Origin: Cydia pomonella
Lineage: Eukaryota; Arthropoda; Insecta; Lepidoptera; Tortricidae
Assembly (NCBI RefSeq): GCF_033807575.1
Contig: NC_084706.1
Location: 25,837,204 to 25,901,203, forward strand
Reading direction: 5' to 3'
DNA: 64,000 nt
How positions within the stretch are numbered: the first letter of the stretch is position 1; every line of letters starts with the position of its first letter. The notes beneath the pieces are model-generated. The model was given only the letters and a program-made list of their open reading frames with translations. It was not told the DNA's origin and made no database searches. Both the position numbers and the translations under genes were made by a program. Shown here one piece after another: positions 42,968 to 53,715 of this stretch.

Positions 42968-43390
42968 CGAAAATCGTGTTGGTTTAAATCAATACACGAT
43001 ACATTGTTATTGTTTACAATTTTACATAACGTATGATTTTTTAACTGTCACTCACAAGGCCGTCAAACATTTTATATATTTTTTTATTTCCTTTGTTCCT
43101 CAAGTGTCTACCTTCGGTAATTTTGTATTTTTTTTCTTTTAAGGTCTCCAGTCTAGTCCAGTTTGGTGGCCTTGATCTTTAGATGGCTTTATATTATCTG
43201 TATAATGCACTATAAGGTGTTACACTTGATGCAATGTTGACAGGAGATAATGCTTCGTGAATCGATTATTCGTGATTGTAACTTCATTGTTTTGTTTTGA
43301 TTGATGAGTTATAAGGGTCATAATTTTTGTAAATGATTACCTAACTATTGTTTTATTTTTACTTTTTTGGACTGTGAGCATAGCCCGATT
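42968..43390. other. Gene-free AT-rich interval
   Basis: No repeat end or ORF recognised. Confidence 0.35.
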
Positions 43391-43394
43391 TTTC

Positions 43395-43615
43395 GGAAGC
43401 AAAAATGTACCAGTCATCATCATCATCTCAGTCATAAGACGTCCACTGCTGAACATAGGCCCCCTTGAACCTCCACATGTACCGGTTGGAAGCGACCCAC
43501 ATCCAGCGTCTTCCGGCGACCTTAATAAGGTCGTCTGTCCATCTTGTGGTTGGTCGTCCTACGCTGCGCTTGCTAGTCCGTGGTCTCCACTCGAGCACTT
43601 TTCGACCCCAAATGT
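43395..43615 (-). mobile_element. LINE reverse-transcriptase C-terminus, open frame
   Basis: The minus strand reads KVLEWRPRTSKRSVGRPTTR, WTDDLIKVAGRRWMWVASNR, YMWRFKGAYVQQWTSYD-stop, followed by a (GAT)n tail. RGRP..RW.DD....G..W...A..R..W...EAYVQQW is a highly conserved C-terminal signature of an RTE/Jockey-type LINE. 5'-truncated. Confidence 0.92.
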
Positions 43616-43883
43616 ACCAGTGCTAGTGATTAATTATATATCGATTCAAGTGTTATCGATATTTTAGGTATCCCATTTTATACTACTCTTTGAGGTATCC
43701 CATCATAGTTTTCTCAACTTCGACTAGTAAGTTTTACTTATCCTCGCACTTTTTCAACGTCAAACCCGCTTTTTGGCTATGATTTCAGCATTCTATATTC
43801 TATGTTTTTGTTCTAATGTTACAAATGTCCAATCGTAGCATCGAAACTATTTATTTATTTATTACTTTTTTGCACAAAGATAA

Positions 43884-43966
43884 AAATATAGTCGTCTAAG
43901 TACCCACAACACAACCTTTATTGTGCTTACTGTAGGGCTTAGTCCATTAGTGTAATAATGTCCTAT
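43884..43966 (+). mobile_element. SINE tail (family S1)
   Basis: TCGTCTAAGTACCCACAACA, TTATTGTGCTTACTGTAGGG, AATAATGTCCTAT match the 3' part of the S1 copies. No head. Confidence 0.7.
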
Positions 43967-43969
43967 AAA

Positions 43970-44500
43970 AAAAAACTAGAAGGTTTTATATTTAAAAGAA
44001 GTCAATATTATGGTTGTACTTGTTGTTTAAGTAGTTAAAGTTAGTCCAGAATTTATTAAGCTTGCTTGTATCTTGTATCCTACACTATTATTTAGTATAA
44101 GAAACAATGAATAATGTCAATGAAATTAGTTTTAACTTTTTGCTATAACTCCATCGGGAAAATTGATAAAAAACACTTCCGCTGGTGAAATCGTTTTAAC
44201 CTTCGACTGGGACAATGGGCAGAAAGTAGATTGATTAATAACAATTACGGTGCCATTATCGATGGTCCAGCTAATTTGGCGATTAGTGTAAAATAGTAGC
44301 CAATTTCAGCTATTTTGGTTAGTATTTGTGGCTGTGTGACGAATAGTCCGTGCCTTTTTGTGCATTTAAATTGCACAGAACAGAGGTGATGTACGAAATG
44401 GTGGAAATAACGCTTGCCTTGAAATGAAACATAGCGTTTCCTAAACATCTGTTTATTTTATCGTCTGTTTCTCATTAGACATTAAGTTGGTTCAGGGCCA
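43970..44500. other. Gene-free interval
   Basis: AT-rich, no recognised repeat end or gene. Confidence 0.35.
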
Positions 44501-44504
44501 CCCC

Positions 44505-44650
44505 ACACTAGCGTCTTCCGAGCATTGGCGTCTAGTCAACACTGCGGCTGTTGCTCGACGCAACGTTGGCGCAACCGGGCTGCGCAGCGACGCCATTTTC
44601 CATAGCGTTGTCTAAAGGCCGACGCTCAAAAGAAGCTAGTGTTTGTTTAG
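44505..44650. mobile_element. Imperfect hairpin MITE
   Basis: CACACTAGCGTCTTCCGAGC at the left and the inverted GCTCAAAAGAAGCTAGTG at the right. The interior, GCGTCGCTGCGCAGCCCGGT on the minus strand, is GC-rich. A LINE fragment is inserted at its right edge. Confidence 0.65.
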
Positions 44651-44655
44651 TCCCC

Positions 44656-45037
44656 CACACCACCACACCACACCACAGGGATGAGCATGTTACGCTGGTC
44701 AGCGGGTGTCACCATCATGGAAAAGATAAGAAACGTGTATTGGATATACATTGGGTAGTTTCAAAGTAGCTCCAATAACAGAAAAGCTGACGGAAAAACG
44801 TCTGAGGTGGTACGATCATGTACAGAGACGTCCAGAAGACTACATGGTTAAGGTAGCGCTCAATATTCCAACGACGAAGCGAGAAAGTGGAAGACGGCCT
44901 GCCACCTGGCTGACGACGGTTCAGCAAGACCTGAAAGATCTCAATATAGACGTTGACCTTGCACTCAATCGTGCAGAATGGAAGAGAAGAACAGGGAAGG
45001 CCGCAAGTAAATGGGAACAACACTTCAAGATAATAAT
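44656..45037 (+). mobile_element. 5'-truncated LINE insertion with 15-bp target duplication
   Basis: Flanked by the perfect direct repeat GTTTGTTTAGTCCCC (44641-44655 and 45038-45052). The insert encodes a frameshifted C-terminal reverse-transcriptase tail: MSMLRWSAGVTIMEKIRN, then GSFKVAPITEKLTEKRLRWY, DHVQRRPEDYMVKVALNIPT, GRRPATWLTTVQQDLKDLNI, ending AASKWEQHF. The frame shift lies near 44750. About 380 bp long. Confidence 0.93.
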
Positions 45038-45289
45038 GTTTGTTTAGTCCCCAGTTAAGCAGACTGGTAGGATTTCATTCTCATTATAGTTATCACGAGT
45101 TAAATGGTATTTGAAAATTCGGCACTAAAACATTTTATTTATTTTAAGCATACCTATTTTTTGTCCACCACAGATCTTTCATACTTATAAATATAAATTA
45201 CAATCATGGTTGATGGATATAACATAAAGTGAGATACTTCATTCGCTTCTTGTCTGTTTGTCTGATTTAATTTCCTGTCTTTTAATTAT

Positions 45290-45615
45290 TTACATAAGAA
45301 TTCAAGTCATGGAGACCCTTTACATCTCTAAGGATAATTTAATGTTTCTTGTTTTAATTATTTTTTATCGGTAACACTTAGAGACTTAAACATCTCTAAG
45401 GAATTTTAGTATTTGTCGGTTGTATTTTTTTATCGTAGTTTTTTTCTGTGTAATTCGACATTTAAAGACTGTATACATCTCTAATAAAGTATATATTATT
45501 TCACTGAGTCCATATTTGTAATTGTATTTTGTTATTTTTTTGTTTGTAAAAATTTTACATGTAAAAGTGTCCCTGTGGCCTATTTGCTGAATAAATGTTT
45601 GATATTTGATATTTA
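45290..45615 (+). mobile_element. LINE 3' end (sister of 2697-2960)
   Basis: Ends GTGGCCTATTTGCTGAATAA, ATGTTTGATATTTGATATT. It carries the same 'agagactta..catctctaa' and GTGTAATTCGACAT blocks as the minus-strand copy near 2.8 kb. No coding part. Confidence 0.75.
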
Positions 45616-45619
45616 TAAA

Positions 45620-46624
45620 TATGTCGATAATCATAGGTAACAGCTATTCACATCTCTTTTATCCAGCACGACGATTAGTTTAAAAAAAAATACCAGTAAA
45701 CTTTACGGTTCAAGCATCTATTGCATCTACATAAATGGTCTGAGGTTGCATGCATACCTATATCAGAGATTCACACGGAAAGTCCTTGTTCCGATTGGTT
45801 GAGGATGACCGTCTCCTTTCTAGTGCGAGGCCGCGTGTTTCGTGGCCCGACAGTTATGTGAGCTTTAGTTTATTTTTTACCATTAGAAAGATCACAGTTG
45901 CTTGAGTGATGTACCAGATATACTGTAAAAGAGATACGGTCTAGCTGAGGTGGGGAATGTAAACGCTCCAGGTAGATTCTAATATTATTATATATTTTTT
46001 CTTCATAAACGAAATACAATAATGTCGACTAACACAGATGCTTGCAACTTTTAGAATGAAATCGCCTGCAGATCTTTATTCCGTCAGCAGGGCGATAGTT
46101 CTGAATTCAAATAATCATTGCATATCTATGATGAGACTGTGAAGGTTTCCAACCTTCACAATATTGTGTTTTCCCAACCCCTTAGCTGTGTTTTGGTAGA
46201 TGAATGTATGTAGATACATATAAGCCTCACAAGGCAACTTTTACGAGATTTCCCCATGTTATTCTTAAATAAATCGTTATCTTTTCTTATTGATATCTTA
46301 GACCATTCTTTGAATCGGGCCGTATAACACTAATAAATCTTAGCTCCTATGTCGAAACAAATTCATTTATTTCTATTGCCCAATATTGACATTTGAGAGA
46401 TCAAGAAACTGCGGTTTTATCACTGTTTTGCCATTATTTTGCAGAAGTACTAATGCGATATCCATTTAATTATTATGATGTGCGATGCCATTAACATTTA
46501 GCACGTTGCGTAACTATCGGAGTAACACGCCTATTTAAAGTGAATTCCTAATGTCAAAACGTATTATTTTAGAAGATTAGAAGCATTTTAGCCGTAATAA
46601 AAGCTCCTATTCAACATTGTAAAT
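45620..46624. other. Gene-free interval
   Basis: Low-complexity AT-rich DNA. A TATCAGAGATTCACACGGAA block near 45760 could be an unrecognised repeat. No gene. Confidence 0.35.
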
Positions 46625-46690
46625 ATCTTTATTAAAGATAAAGATAGTTTATTTTTCAAGTAGGCATATTACAATGCGCTTATGAACGTC
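46625..46690 (-). mobile_element. LINE 3' tail
   Basis: On the minus strand GACGTTCATAAGCGCATTGT, AATATGCCTACTTGAAAAAT, AAACTATCTTTATC is a familiar LINE terminus. Confidence 0.6.
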
Positions 46691-46845
46691 TAATAAGCCA
46701 TAGAGAATTTGAAATAAAGGTGTATTGTCAAAAAAGCGACGTAAATTTACTGCCATCTTTCGGCACATAATTAAAACTTTTAGAACGCCATTTGACTTAT
46801 TGTTTCACCGGTTGAGCGATGCCCAAGAGACGTTACCAAGGCAAC

Positions 46846-46931
46846 CAAGGGCGTCGCCAGTTTATGGCCTAGGGTGGGGGGAGGGTCATACATTTAGTTA
46901 CTTATACTGCCCCCCCTAGGCGACGCCTATG
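46846..46931. mobile_element. Miniature hAT-type element (86 bp)
   Basis: The ends CAAGGGCGTCGCC and (reverse complement) CATAGGCGTCGCC are flanked by the perfect 8-bp duplication AAGGCAAC (46838-46845 and 46932-46939). It is among the shortest elements in the window, with a G-rich core. Confidence 0.82.
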
Positions 46932-46939
46932 AAGGCAAC

Positions 46940-47849
46940 CCGGAGGACTTTCATACTACCTAATCTGACAACAAATGCGATCGGCTGATTTCGTGGCTTT
47001 GATGTCGACTTATAATTAATACTTTCTGCTTATAGTTATAATATTAACTACATTGTTACGCCATACGATTGAATAAAGTGTAAATACCTCAGTTTATCAA
47101 AAGGGTTGTTTCCTGTAGATTAAAATTAAGTTGCTTCACAGCAGTCAAATACAACAAACAACAAGATCAAGCAAGTTTCTTGCCTTTCAATTATTATAAT
47201 TGTAAGCTGTAACAATGGCACAAATATTGCAACAAATACCAAACACTTTTAATGTTCTTCATAAGTCTATTTACCCTACTTACAAGTACCTACTGATTTC
47301 ATTAATTGAAAATAATAAACAGCTTCGCACCGTACACGGGCGTTTACGTGAAAAGGGTCACATTATACGCTCCAACGGTCATCAGTTCCACACTATCGTC
47401 GTCAATAATAACTGACAATTCATAAACCTTATATCAACGATATAAGGTTTACAATCGGTTAGCTTTTGCCGGTATACTATCCACAAACCAAACTGACGAC
47501 CGCGGTCGTAGAACTTCTCATTCACGCTTACGTGATCGTAGGTAGAGCGAGAGAGATAGAATTATTACCCCAGTCCTCTAGTTTGCGGCTAATACAGTAC
47601 TGACAGTAACACATTAAACTAACTGTCAATGAACCTTATTTACTTGTAATACGGTTTACAATTGGTCAATTAAAGTAGGAATCCTGGTCAGTAGTTCTGG
47701 TTATGTAACGTTCCGATCGACTTCATATTTGCGTTTTGCATCATTTATTGATATTGTGCGTATTTAAATTACTTCATTAACGCAATTTTCATTATTTATT
47801 GCACTTTTTGGATACAGTCGGACCAATGTCCCAAAAATTACCGATGATG
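46940..47849. other. Gene-free interval with a perfect 12-bp-stem hairpin
   Basis: A 66-codon frame at 47215-47415 starts in a reasonable context (AACAATGG) but has no recognisable motif. AAACCTTATATC-AAC-GATATAAGGTTT at 47424-47450 is a perfect hairpin with a 3-base loop. Confidence 0.4.
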
Positions 47850-48030
47850 CTCACATGAACTGTCGCCCGCGGTGTTTCCGGACTTCAAACCTTCAAGAAA
47901 AGGGCGTACTCCCATCTTAAACGCCGGCGACGCACTTGCAAACCGTCTGGTAATACAGGTGTCCATGGGCGATGGTAATTCCTTACTATCAGACAATTCG
48001 TCTGCTTGTATGCCTCCTATATAGGAGGCA
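47850..48030 (+). mobile_element. LINE C-terminal and 3' end fragment
   Basis: A plus frame contains FKKRAYSHLKRRRRTCKPSG, NTGVHGRW-stop, matching the ...FKKRVF...VHGQR ending at 29433. The 3' region TTCCTTACTATCAGACAATT, CGTCTGCTTGTATGCCTCCT follows. Confidence 0.8.
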
Positions 48031-48089
48031 ATGAGTAAAATATCAATGGCAATGATATCATTGAATACGGAACGCAGTGAACGAGTGGG

Positions 48090-48203
48090 GTCCATTTCTC
48101 GAACGCTATTAGACTAATAATATTAGTTCACGAACTGTCAAGTCGTATGGGTTACCATGACAACACACTAATAATATTAGACTAATACCGTTTGATAAAT
48201 TGG
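48090..48203. mobile_element. MITE, family M3
   Basis: TCCATTTCTCGAACGCTATT ... AATACCGTTTGATAAATTGG; the same interior (CTGTCAAGTCGTATGGGTTA) as the copy at 32178-32291, with a decayed right end. Confidence 0.82.
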
Positions 48204-48591
48204 CCGGTTGTTGTGAAGATCCGGTCAATGTTATACTGATTTATAAATCTTCATTCATATTAATAATATTTAAGTATATGGCTAGCAGACATTTTAATAT
48301 AGTAAACTAGGTATTTATCGATCAAATGCAGCTTTTGCAAGCAAGTTACGCTTATATAGGTAAATGGAAAATGAAATACCCGAGATCTTTTTAGTTTTCG
48401 TCATCATAGCATGTACTAAAATAAAGTTGATGTGGTAATCAAATTATGATTCACTCTCTTTATACAGGCATGTCCAAAATAATATTACATATTATTCCTA
48501 GATACAAAGCTAGGTGGGTGGATTAGGCTGCCTTCCCACTAATAAGTGAAGATGAGAGTAAACGTGCGGAAATCAACCAATATCATTGCCT

Positions 48592-48768
48592 GGGACCCAT
48601 TTCTCGAAGTCTAATATTATTAGTGTGTTACCATACGACTCGACATGGGCCCATTTCTCGAACCATATTAGACTAATATTATTAGTGTGTTGTCATGGAA
48701 ACCCATACGATTTGACAGTTCGTGGACTAATAATATTAGTCATTAATACCGTTCGAAAAATGGGCCCC
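48592..48768. mobile_element. MITE, family M3: half copy plus full copy
   Basis: A partial unit (48594-48645, ACCCATTTCTCGAAGTCTAA) precedes a full unit (48648-48767) with GGGCCCATTTCTCGAACCAT and the inverted ATACCGTTCGAAAAATGGGC. Confidence 0.82.
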
Positions 48769-48779
48769 TGGCTAGCTGA

Positions 48780-49768
48780 GAATGGTTAATTCTTGCACGT
48801 CTTCCCTCAATTACCACCCACGTTGTTCCATTACCACCAACTTATTCCAGTTATTCCTACAGTTAAAACTCGCAAATTTAAACTAACTTAGTAAGGTTGT
48901 TAACCTAAATTCTCTTAACTTTGTATCAAATTAAAACTCTATGCTATGCAGGGTAACGATACATAACTGAACATAAATGATAATTAGTCATGTTTTCTTG
49001 TTTTAGGGTTCCGTACCTCAATAGGGACAAATTATATTTCGACATTCTCAAGAGACCGAGTTTTTTTACCAAGCCAATTTAAACCCTCTATGGTTTTGAT
49101 TGGTGATGGAGTCTACCCTTGCAAAGTATAATCTAGTTCTTCAGTGTATATTTTCTTGGCATTTGCCCTTGATTAAAACGTGTAATAATACTAATAATTC
49201 AATATAAAAATGGCGTTTTGCGTTAGCCTCCTGTATAAAACGCTTAGCAGTTTACTCAATTTCCCGGTAGATGTCGCTTTTTATTTCTGCAACTCGCTAA
49301 CGATTGTCCATCGTATACCTTTCATAAATGATAAGACATTAATGTTGATATTTACTTTTTGAGGTAGATGATTTGAGTGGAGATTTGGAGAGGTAATAAC
49401 AGCCCAATTTACTATTTTATTTCTGTTTATTATTAAACAAGGTGGTTTGTTTTCCCATTCTAGACCAGAGTCTAAAAGATGATAAACACTCTTAAAAAAT
49501 AACACTTCAATATGATCTTATCTCAAAGTCGACAGGTCGTCACATAATCGGCAAATCTAACGTTATTTATTGTGTGAAGCTATAACTAAAATGCCAATGT
49601 TGAAGGCCATCCAGATACTTATGAAATGAAATATAAATTAGAGAGACGAAATTAAATGTTTCCATCTAGGTCTAAAAGCTGTGGGCCGTGAGCTCTTGAA
49701 AGTTGATTTTTGTATTATTATTGGTTGATATATGTTTTTAGTTTTAAGTGCTTTCCTCTTCGTGTTTA
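48780..49768. other. Gene-free interval with a short CCGGCCAAG-type fragment
   Basis: Positions 49002-49035 (TTTTAGGGTTCCGTACCTCA) match the right end of the CCGGCCAAG family on the minus strand. Otherwise nothing recognised. Confidence 0.45.
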
Positions 49769-50187
49769 GAATCAGGCCAAGATAAGTTGGCGTTCATTTT
49801 GATAGCACAGACGGTGCAAGTGTTATTTTAAACGTCAAACTTCTGTTAAATAGAATAATTTTTATTCGTAAACACAAACAAGACACATTAAATTACATGA
49901 TATAACAAAAACAAAGGAAGTATAAAGTGAATGACGACCGGTCTGGCCTCGTGGGTAGTGACCCTGCCTATGAAGCTGATGGTCCCGGGTTCAAATCCTG
50001 GTAAGGGCATTTAGTCGTGTGATGAGCATGGATATTTGTTCCTGAGTCATGGGTGTTTTCTATGTATTTAAGTATTTATAAAATATTTATATATTATATA
50101 TATCGTTGTCTAAGTACCCTCAACACAAGCCTTATTGAGCTTACTGTGGGACTTAGTCAATTTGTGTAATAATGTCCTATAATATTT

Positions 50188-52854
50188 CTGTGCCCCTAGT
50201 GAAAAGGGGTACAAGTCCGATTTTGGCTAAATTGAGTTATATATACCAAAATGTTTAAAAAAATAAAACGCGTCTGTTGGTGTAAATGGATCTTAGTTAT
50301 CCCAACGATTAACAAAGTTACGAACGTGCAAAATGATATAACTGACCCAAATTAACACAGTATGGCGGGTATATGTTAACATATATTATTGTTAACAAAA
50401 AAAGCATATAATTATTTTGTGACGAAAGGTATGAGTGTCGATATGTTTCACGAGTTTGTTTTTTTTTTTGTGTGTAATGCTATACCTATTTTTATCTCTT
50501 TTGAGAATTCTCGATGGCACAGGATCGAAGTCTACTTAAATTAGTTTACACTAAAAAAGTGATATTAATAATAGAACAAGTTGACTTAAATCCATATTTA
50601 CGACTTAATTTTAAAAACCGTTTGTACAAGTTGACTTATACCGTCTTAAGTCAGTAAAATTTACGTGTAAAAACGATACAAATTTAAGCGCGATGCCCCC
50701 GCGCACGCCCACGGGCCGCGCTGTCGCCTGTGCGCAGTGATGAGAGGAGGACGTGCTTACGCCGCTTGCGAGCCACAGAGGCGACATTTTATACGCGTGA
50801 GCTATATCCCTTTTCACGTATTTTTTAAAGTTTCTTCTGGCAATAATACCGTAACATTTTAGGATTTAGATTTACATCTACCCTTTTACACCAAGCAAGT
50901 TTAGACTTAAATTAAGTTGGTAACGTTTAATAATAAAAACTGTGTACGATTGATTTCTATGATTATGGAATGAAATTTAATGTTTGTATGTAGTTACCTT
51001 ACTTAGCTATAGACAGGGTCCTATAAAGCCATTTTGTATTAGTTTTAACAATAAATAGGTACCTATAATGACTTATACGACTTTGTGCTTCACTCGCTAC
51101 TGTGCAATATCAAAATATTATGGTTGTCGGTCGAATGTATGTACGTTTGTCCGCTTGCGTCCCGTCCGAGGCTTAAATGCACTGTACGCCGAGGTACACA
51201 ACAAAAGGCCGTACGTACTTTTACCGTGTGTTTGTGCTCATTGCGTCTATAAAAAAATACCTACATTCGATTTGGGCTCAGGTGCTAAGGCCTGCACTTT
51301 AAAAATGGTTTTAGTATCTACTACGTATTATGGTTGTCTAATTGTTTGGTAAGGTGTATTCGAGTAATTTCAGAAATTGGTTGATCCCGAAAATCATAAA
51401 AAAATCACTCATATTCTGTTGCAATATCCTATTCGGAATTATCCTCCACTATTTTAGTGTTTTTTTACAGAATAACTTGAATGCACCTTACACCTTACAG
51501 CCTACATATTTTAATAAATGAGGAGTTAGTCATGTCATAGTTGTAGAATTGATAAGGTGGTAAAAAAACAATATGTTGGATAATATAAAAATCTAAATGG
51601 CGCCAAAATCCATGTATTTAAAATATTTTTAATAAATACATTACAATAAATGTTGTCCTTCACCTAAATGTAATGAAAAGTGGTTACAGAAATATAAAAA
51701 AATAATAATGTGTGAACGTACTAAATTTTGAATGATAAATGATAAAAATATCCTTAAATATTTTCCAGAATTTCAAAACCGACGCCGTACTTAAAGTCAG
51801 GAGCTGTATTTTATAAACGCCAACTATGGATATTTAACCTAACCATAAGGAATTGCATCACTAATAAATCATACTCGTATTGCTTTATGTGGCATGAAGG
51901 TGTAGCTGGTAGGGGAGGCAATGAAATTGCATCTTAAGTTAACAATTTCATTCTTAATCATGTTCCTGATGGTGTAAAACATAATATTTTACTCGGACTC
52001 TTGTTATGGCCAAAACAAAAACTGTTATATGGTATGGTATGTCCAGGTACAAAAAAGTTGTGGGTTATTGTTTGCAGGCTAGGATGGTTACGTATCGCGA
52101 GAAGATGTCATGTATCTTTTTTTTGTACCTGGATATAGTCATATGGAGTGTGATGTAGATCATGCACTTATAGAGACGGAAAAAAATAAAACCCATTAAA
52201 GAATGCTCAATTGATTTGTTACATATGTCTTTGAGTATTATATTGTTTCGTTTTCTGTAGACTGCTGGAGTAAGTATTTTTGTATTTTCTTAATAAAACT
52301 TATAAAAAAACACGACTTTTTTTTCATAATTTTGCGTGAAAATTCGATACAACTTTCAAAAAGCATCAGTACAAATCTATTTACATCCGTTTACACTTGA
52401 GTGATATTCTGTACAAAAAGGTAAAAGTCAGTATTTTCATAATTAGTCAAGAATTAGACATGCGAAACAAAAGGCATAAACCAGACATTTAAAGTAATCT
52501 TGGGAAGTTTATTTAAAAGATTGCCACGTAAAAAGTTATTTCATAAATATTGAAATGTATATTTTTATTCACCAATTCAAGAAATATGTGAAAAGAGGTA
52601 CATGTTAATTTATACTTTTGAAATGCATTGATCGCAATGGATACATGTCAATTTTTTTTTAAACCGTTATATTTATACAAAAACTAATAATACAACATGA
52701 AAGCGAGTATTTTATTTGCTTAAACTGCATTTAAAGTTATTTAGTATTTTTTACCATTACGACACAGTAAGCTCTAATTTATTCTCCAACGGTTATTTTG
52801 CTCTCCTGTAAAGTAGCATTTTTCGACTTGTACCCCTTTTCACTAGGGGCACAG
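50188..52854. mobile_element. DNA transposon with perfect 30-bp TIRs (2667 bp)
   Basis: Both ends are CTGTGCCCCTAGTGAAAAGG followed by GGTACAAGTC, identical over 30 bp in inverted orientation. The flanks are ATTT on both sides (50184-50187 and 52855-52858), a duplication of at most 4 bp inside the SINE tail. The interior contains a decayed transposase region (51764-52199) on the plus strand, a GC-rich patch at 50690-50780 and an imperfect hairpin (TCCAGGTACAAAAAAG near 52050 against CTTTTTTTTGTACCTGGA near 52115). The superfamily cannot be fixed by eye. A 4-bp duplication would be compatible with Sola- or Chapaev-like elements; an AT-rich target leaves its length ambiguous. Confidence 0.9.
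51764..52199 (+). pseudogene. Decayed transposase fragment of the 50188-52854 element
   Basis: Three collinear open blocks separated by lesions. Block 1 (51764-51937) reads SKPTPYLKSGAVFYKRQLWI, FNLTIRNC, then YCFMWHEGVAGRGGNEIAS and a stop; the same frame resumes as NNFILNHVPDGVKH. After a frameshift near 51980, block 2 reads IIFYSDSCYGQNKN. Block 3 (52125-52199) reads VPGYSHMECDVDHALIE. The order FYKRQL - WHEG..GRG..EI.S - (Y/F)SD.C.GQNKN - GHSHME.D..HA.IE is that of an RNase H-fold transposase-like family common in arthropods. The Asp in YSDSC and the acidic residues in ME.D..HALIE are candidate catalytic positions. The N-terminal part is not recognisable. Block 1 is preceded by TTTTCCAG, a possible splice acceptor. 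Confidence 0.72.
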
Positions 52855-53264
52855 ATTTATTTATTTATAAAGTGCCACGAAATGGCCTCATCTCAGCATG
52901 TTGCTGGTGGCTTCCAGCGCTGATCTTCCGATGACGAATGATGACGTTTTAACACTTACACTGCCTGGGCTGTCAAAATCGCTGCCAACTTAGCTTGGTC
53001 TGACTCTACCTCATTACTGAAGCCTGATTAGATTCTATTTGGCCCTGGGATATTATTATACAGGCTGTTTATTTAGTCACATGCAATAATTTACGGGGTG
53101 AATATATAGGTCATACTGAGTAACTTTTACTATGGTTCCAATCCCGAAATCGCGAGAAAAGAATGTCAAAGGTCAGACATCCAAAATGTATGAAACAGAC
53201 ACATTTTTTAACTTTTTTCAGGTTGTATTTTTATCTTCCAAATACGAGTATGTTCTGACTGCTG

Positions 53265-53327
53265 ATGATTCGAACCCGGGACCATCGGCTTCATAGACAG
53301 ACTACCCACTAGGCCAGACCGGTCGTC
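53265..53327 (-). mobile_element. SINE head fragment (family S1)
   Basis: On the minus strand GACGACCGGTCTGGCCTAGT, GGGTAGTCTG and GGTCCCGGGTTCGAATCATC: the A and B box region only. Confidence 0.75.
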
Positions 53328-53715
53328 AAAATTACGAGCTCTCTCGATCCTAATAGGATAGAAAAATGTCCCAAAGTTTTTTCCTATTGTGTAACCTAGT
53401 GTTTCCTAGTGTGTATGGCTGTAACAAAAAGGAAAGATTGAAAAATTTATGAAAATTTTGGGACCGTTTTTTCTCCTATAAGGATGAAAAGAGGTCGCGA
53501 TCCTAACTAGAAATAACACAAAAGTGGCAAAAAATGGCATAAAAAGAGAAATTAATTTCAATAAAAGAAATCATAAATCTACCAATGACATCACAGTGCT
53601 AGACTAGCTTTTCCTCTTCTTTAGAAAGCAACGTAAACCAGAGATAATTCTCTGTTCAGTATATTTTATGTTCAATAAATGTGATAGGACAGCAAATACC
53701 GCGTTTAAGGTACCG

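Larger units (their letters stand above)
49933..52880 (+). mobile_element. SINE (family S1) split by a 2.67-kb DNA transposon
   Basis: Head, A box (GGCCTCGTGGGTAGTGACC) and B box (GGTTCAAATCC) lie at 49933-50000, and the body runs to 50187 (CCTATAATATTT). The ATTTATTTATTTATAAAG tail resumes at 52855. Intact copies (53781-54042) show the same CCTATAATATTTATTTAT order without interruption. Confidence 0.9.
49769..53006. mobile_element. MITE, family M1, split by nested insertions
   Basis: The left half GAATCAGGCCAAGATAAGTT...TTTTAAACGTCAAACTTCTG (49769-49855) and the right half GATGACGTTTTAACACTTAC...GCTTGGTCTGACTC (52934-53006) together match the intact M1 copy at 21021-21173. About 3.08 kb intervenes, including a SINE and a DNA transposon. 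Confidence 0.8.

Noticed and set aside
44551..44769. 72-codon ORF across the MITE/LINE boundary
   Set aside because: Spans an insertion junction marked by a 15-bp target duplication, so it cannot be an ancestral gene.
49940..50005. tRNA gene-like A and B boxes at several places (also 31400-31465, 39545-39592, 42530-42585, 53781-53845)
   Set aside because: They are heads of SINE families with shared bodies and tails. None forms a complete cloverleaf with an acceptor stem, so they are not tRNA genes.
51068..51352. 94-codon Cys-rich ORF inside the 2.67-kb transposon
   Set aside because: Considered as an N-terminal zinc-finger part of the transposase, but Cys spacing is irregular and it does not connect in frame to the recognised blocks.
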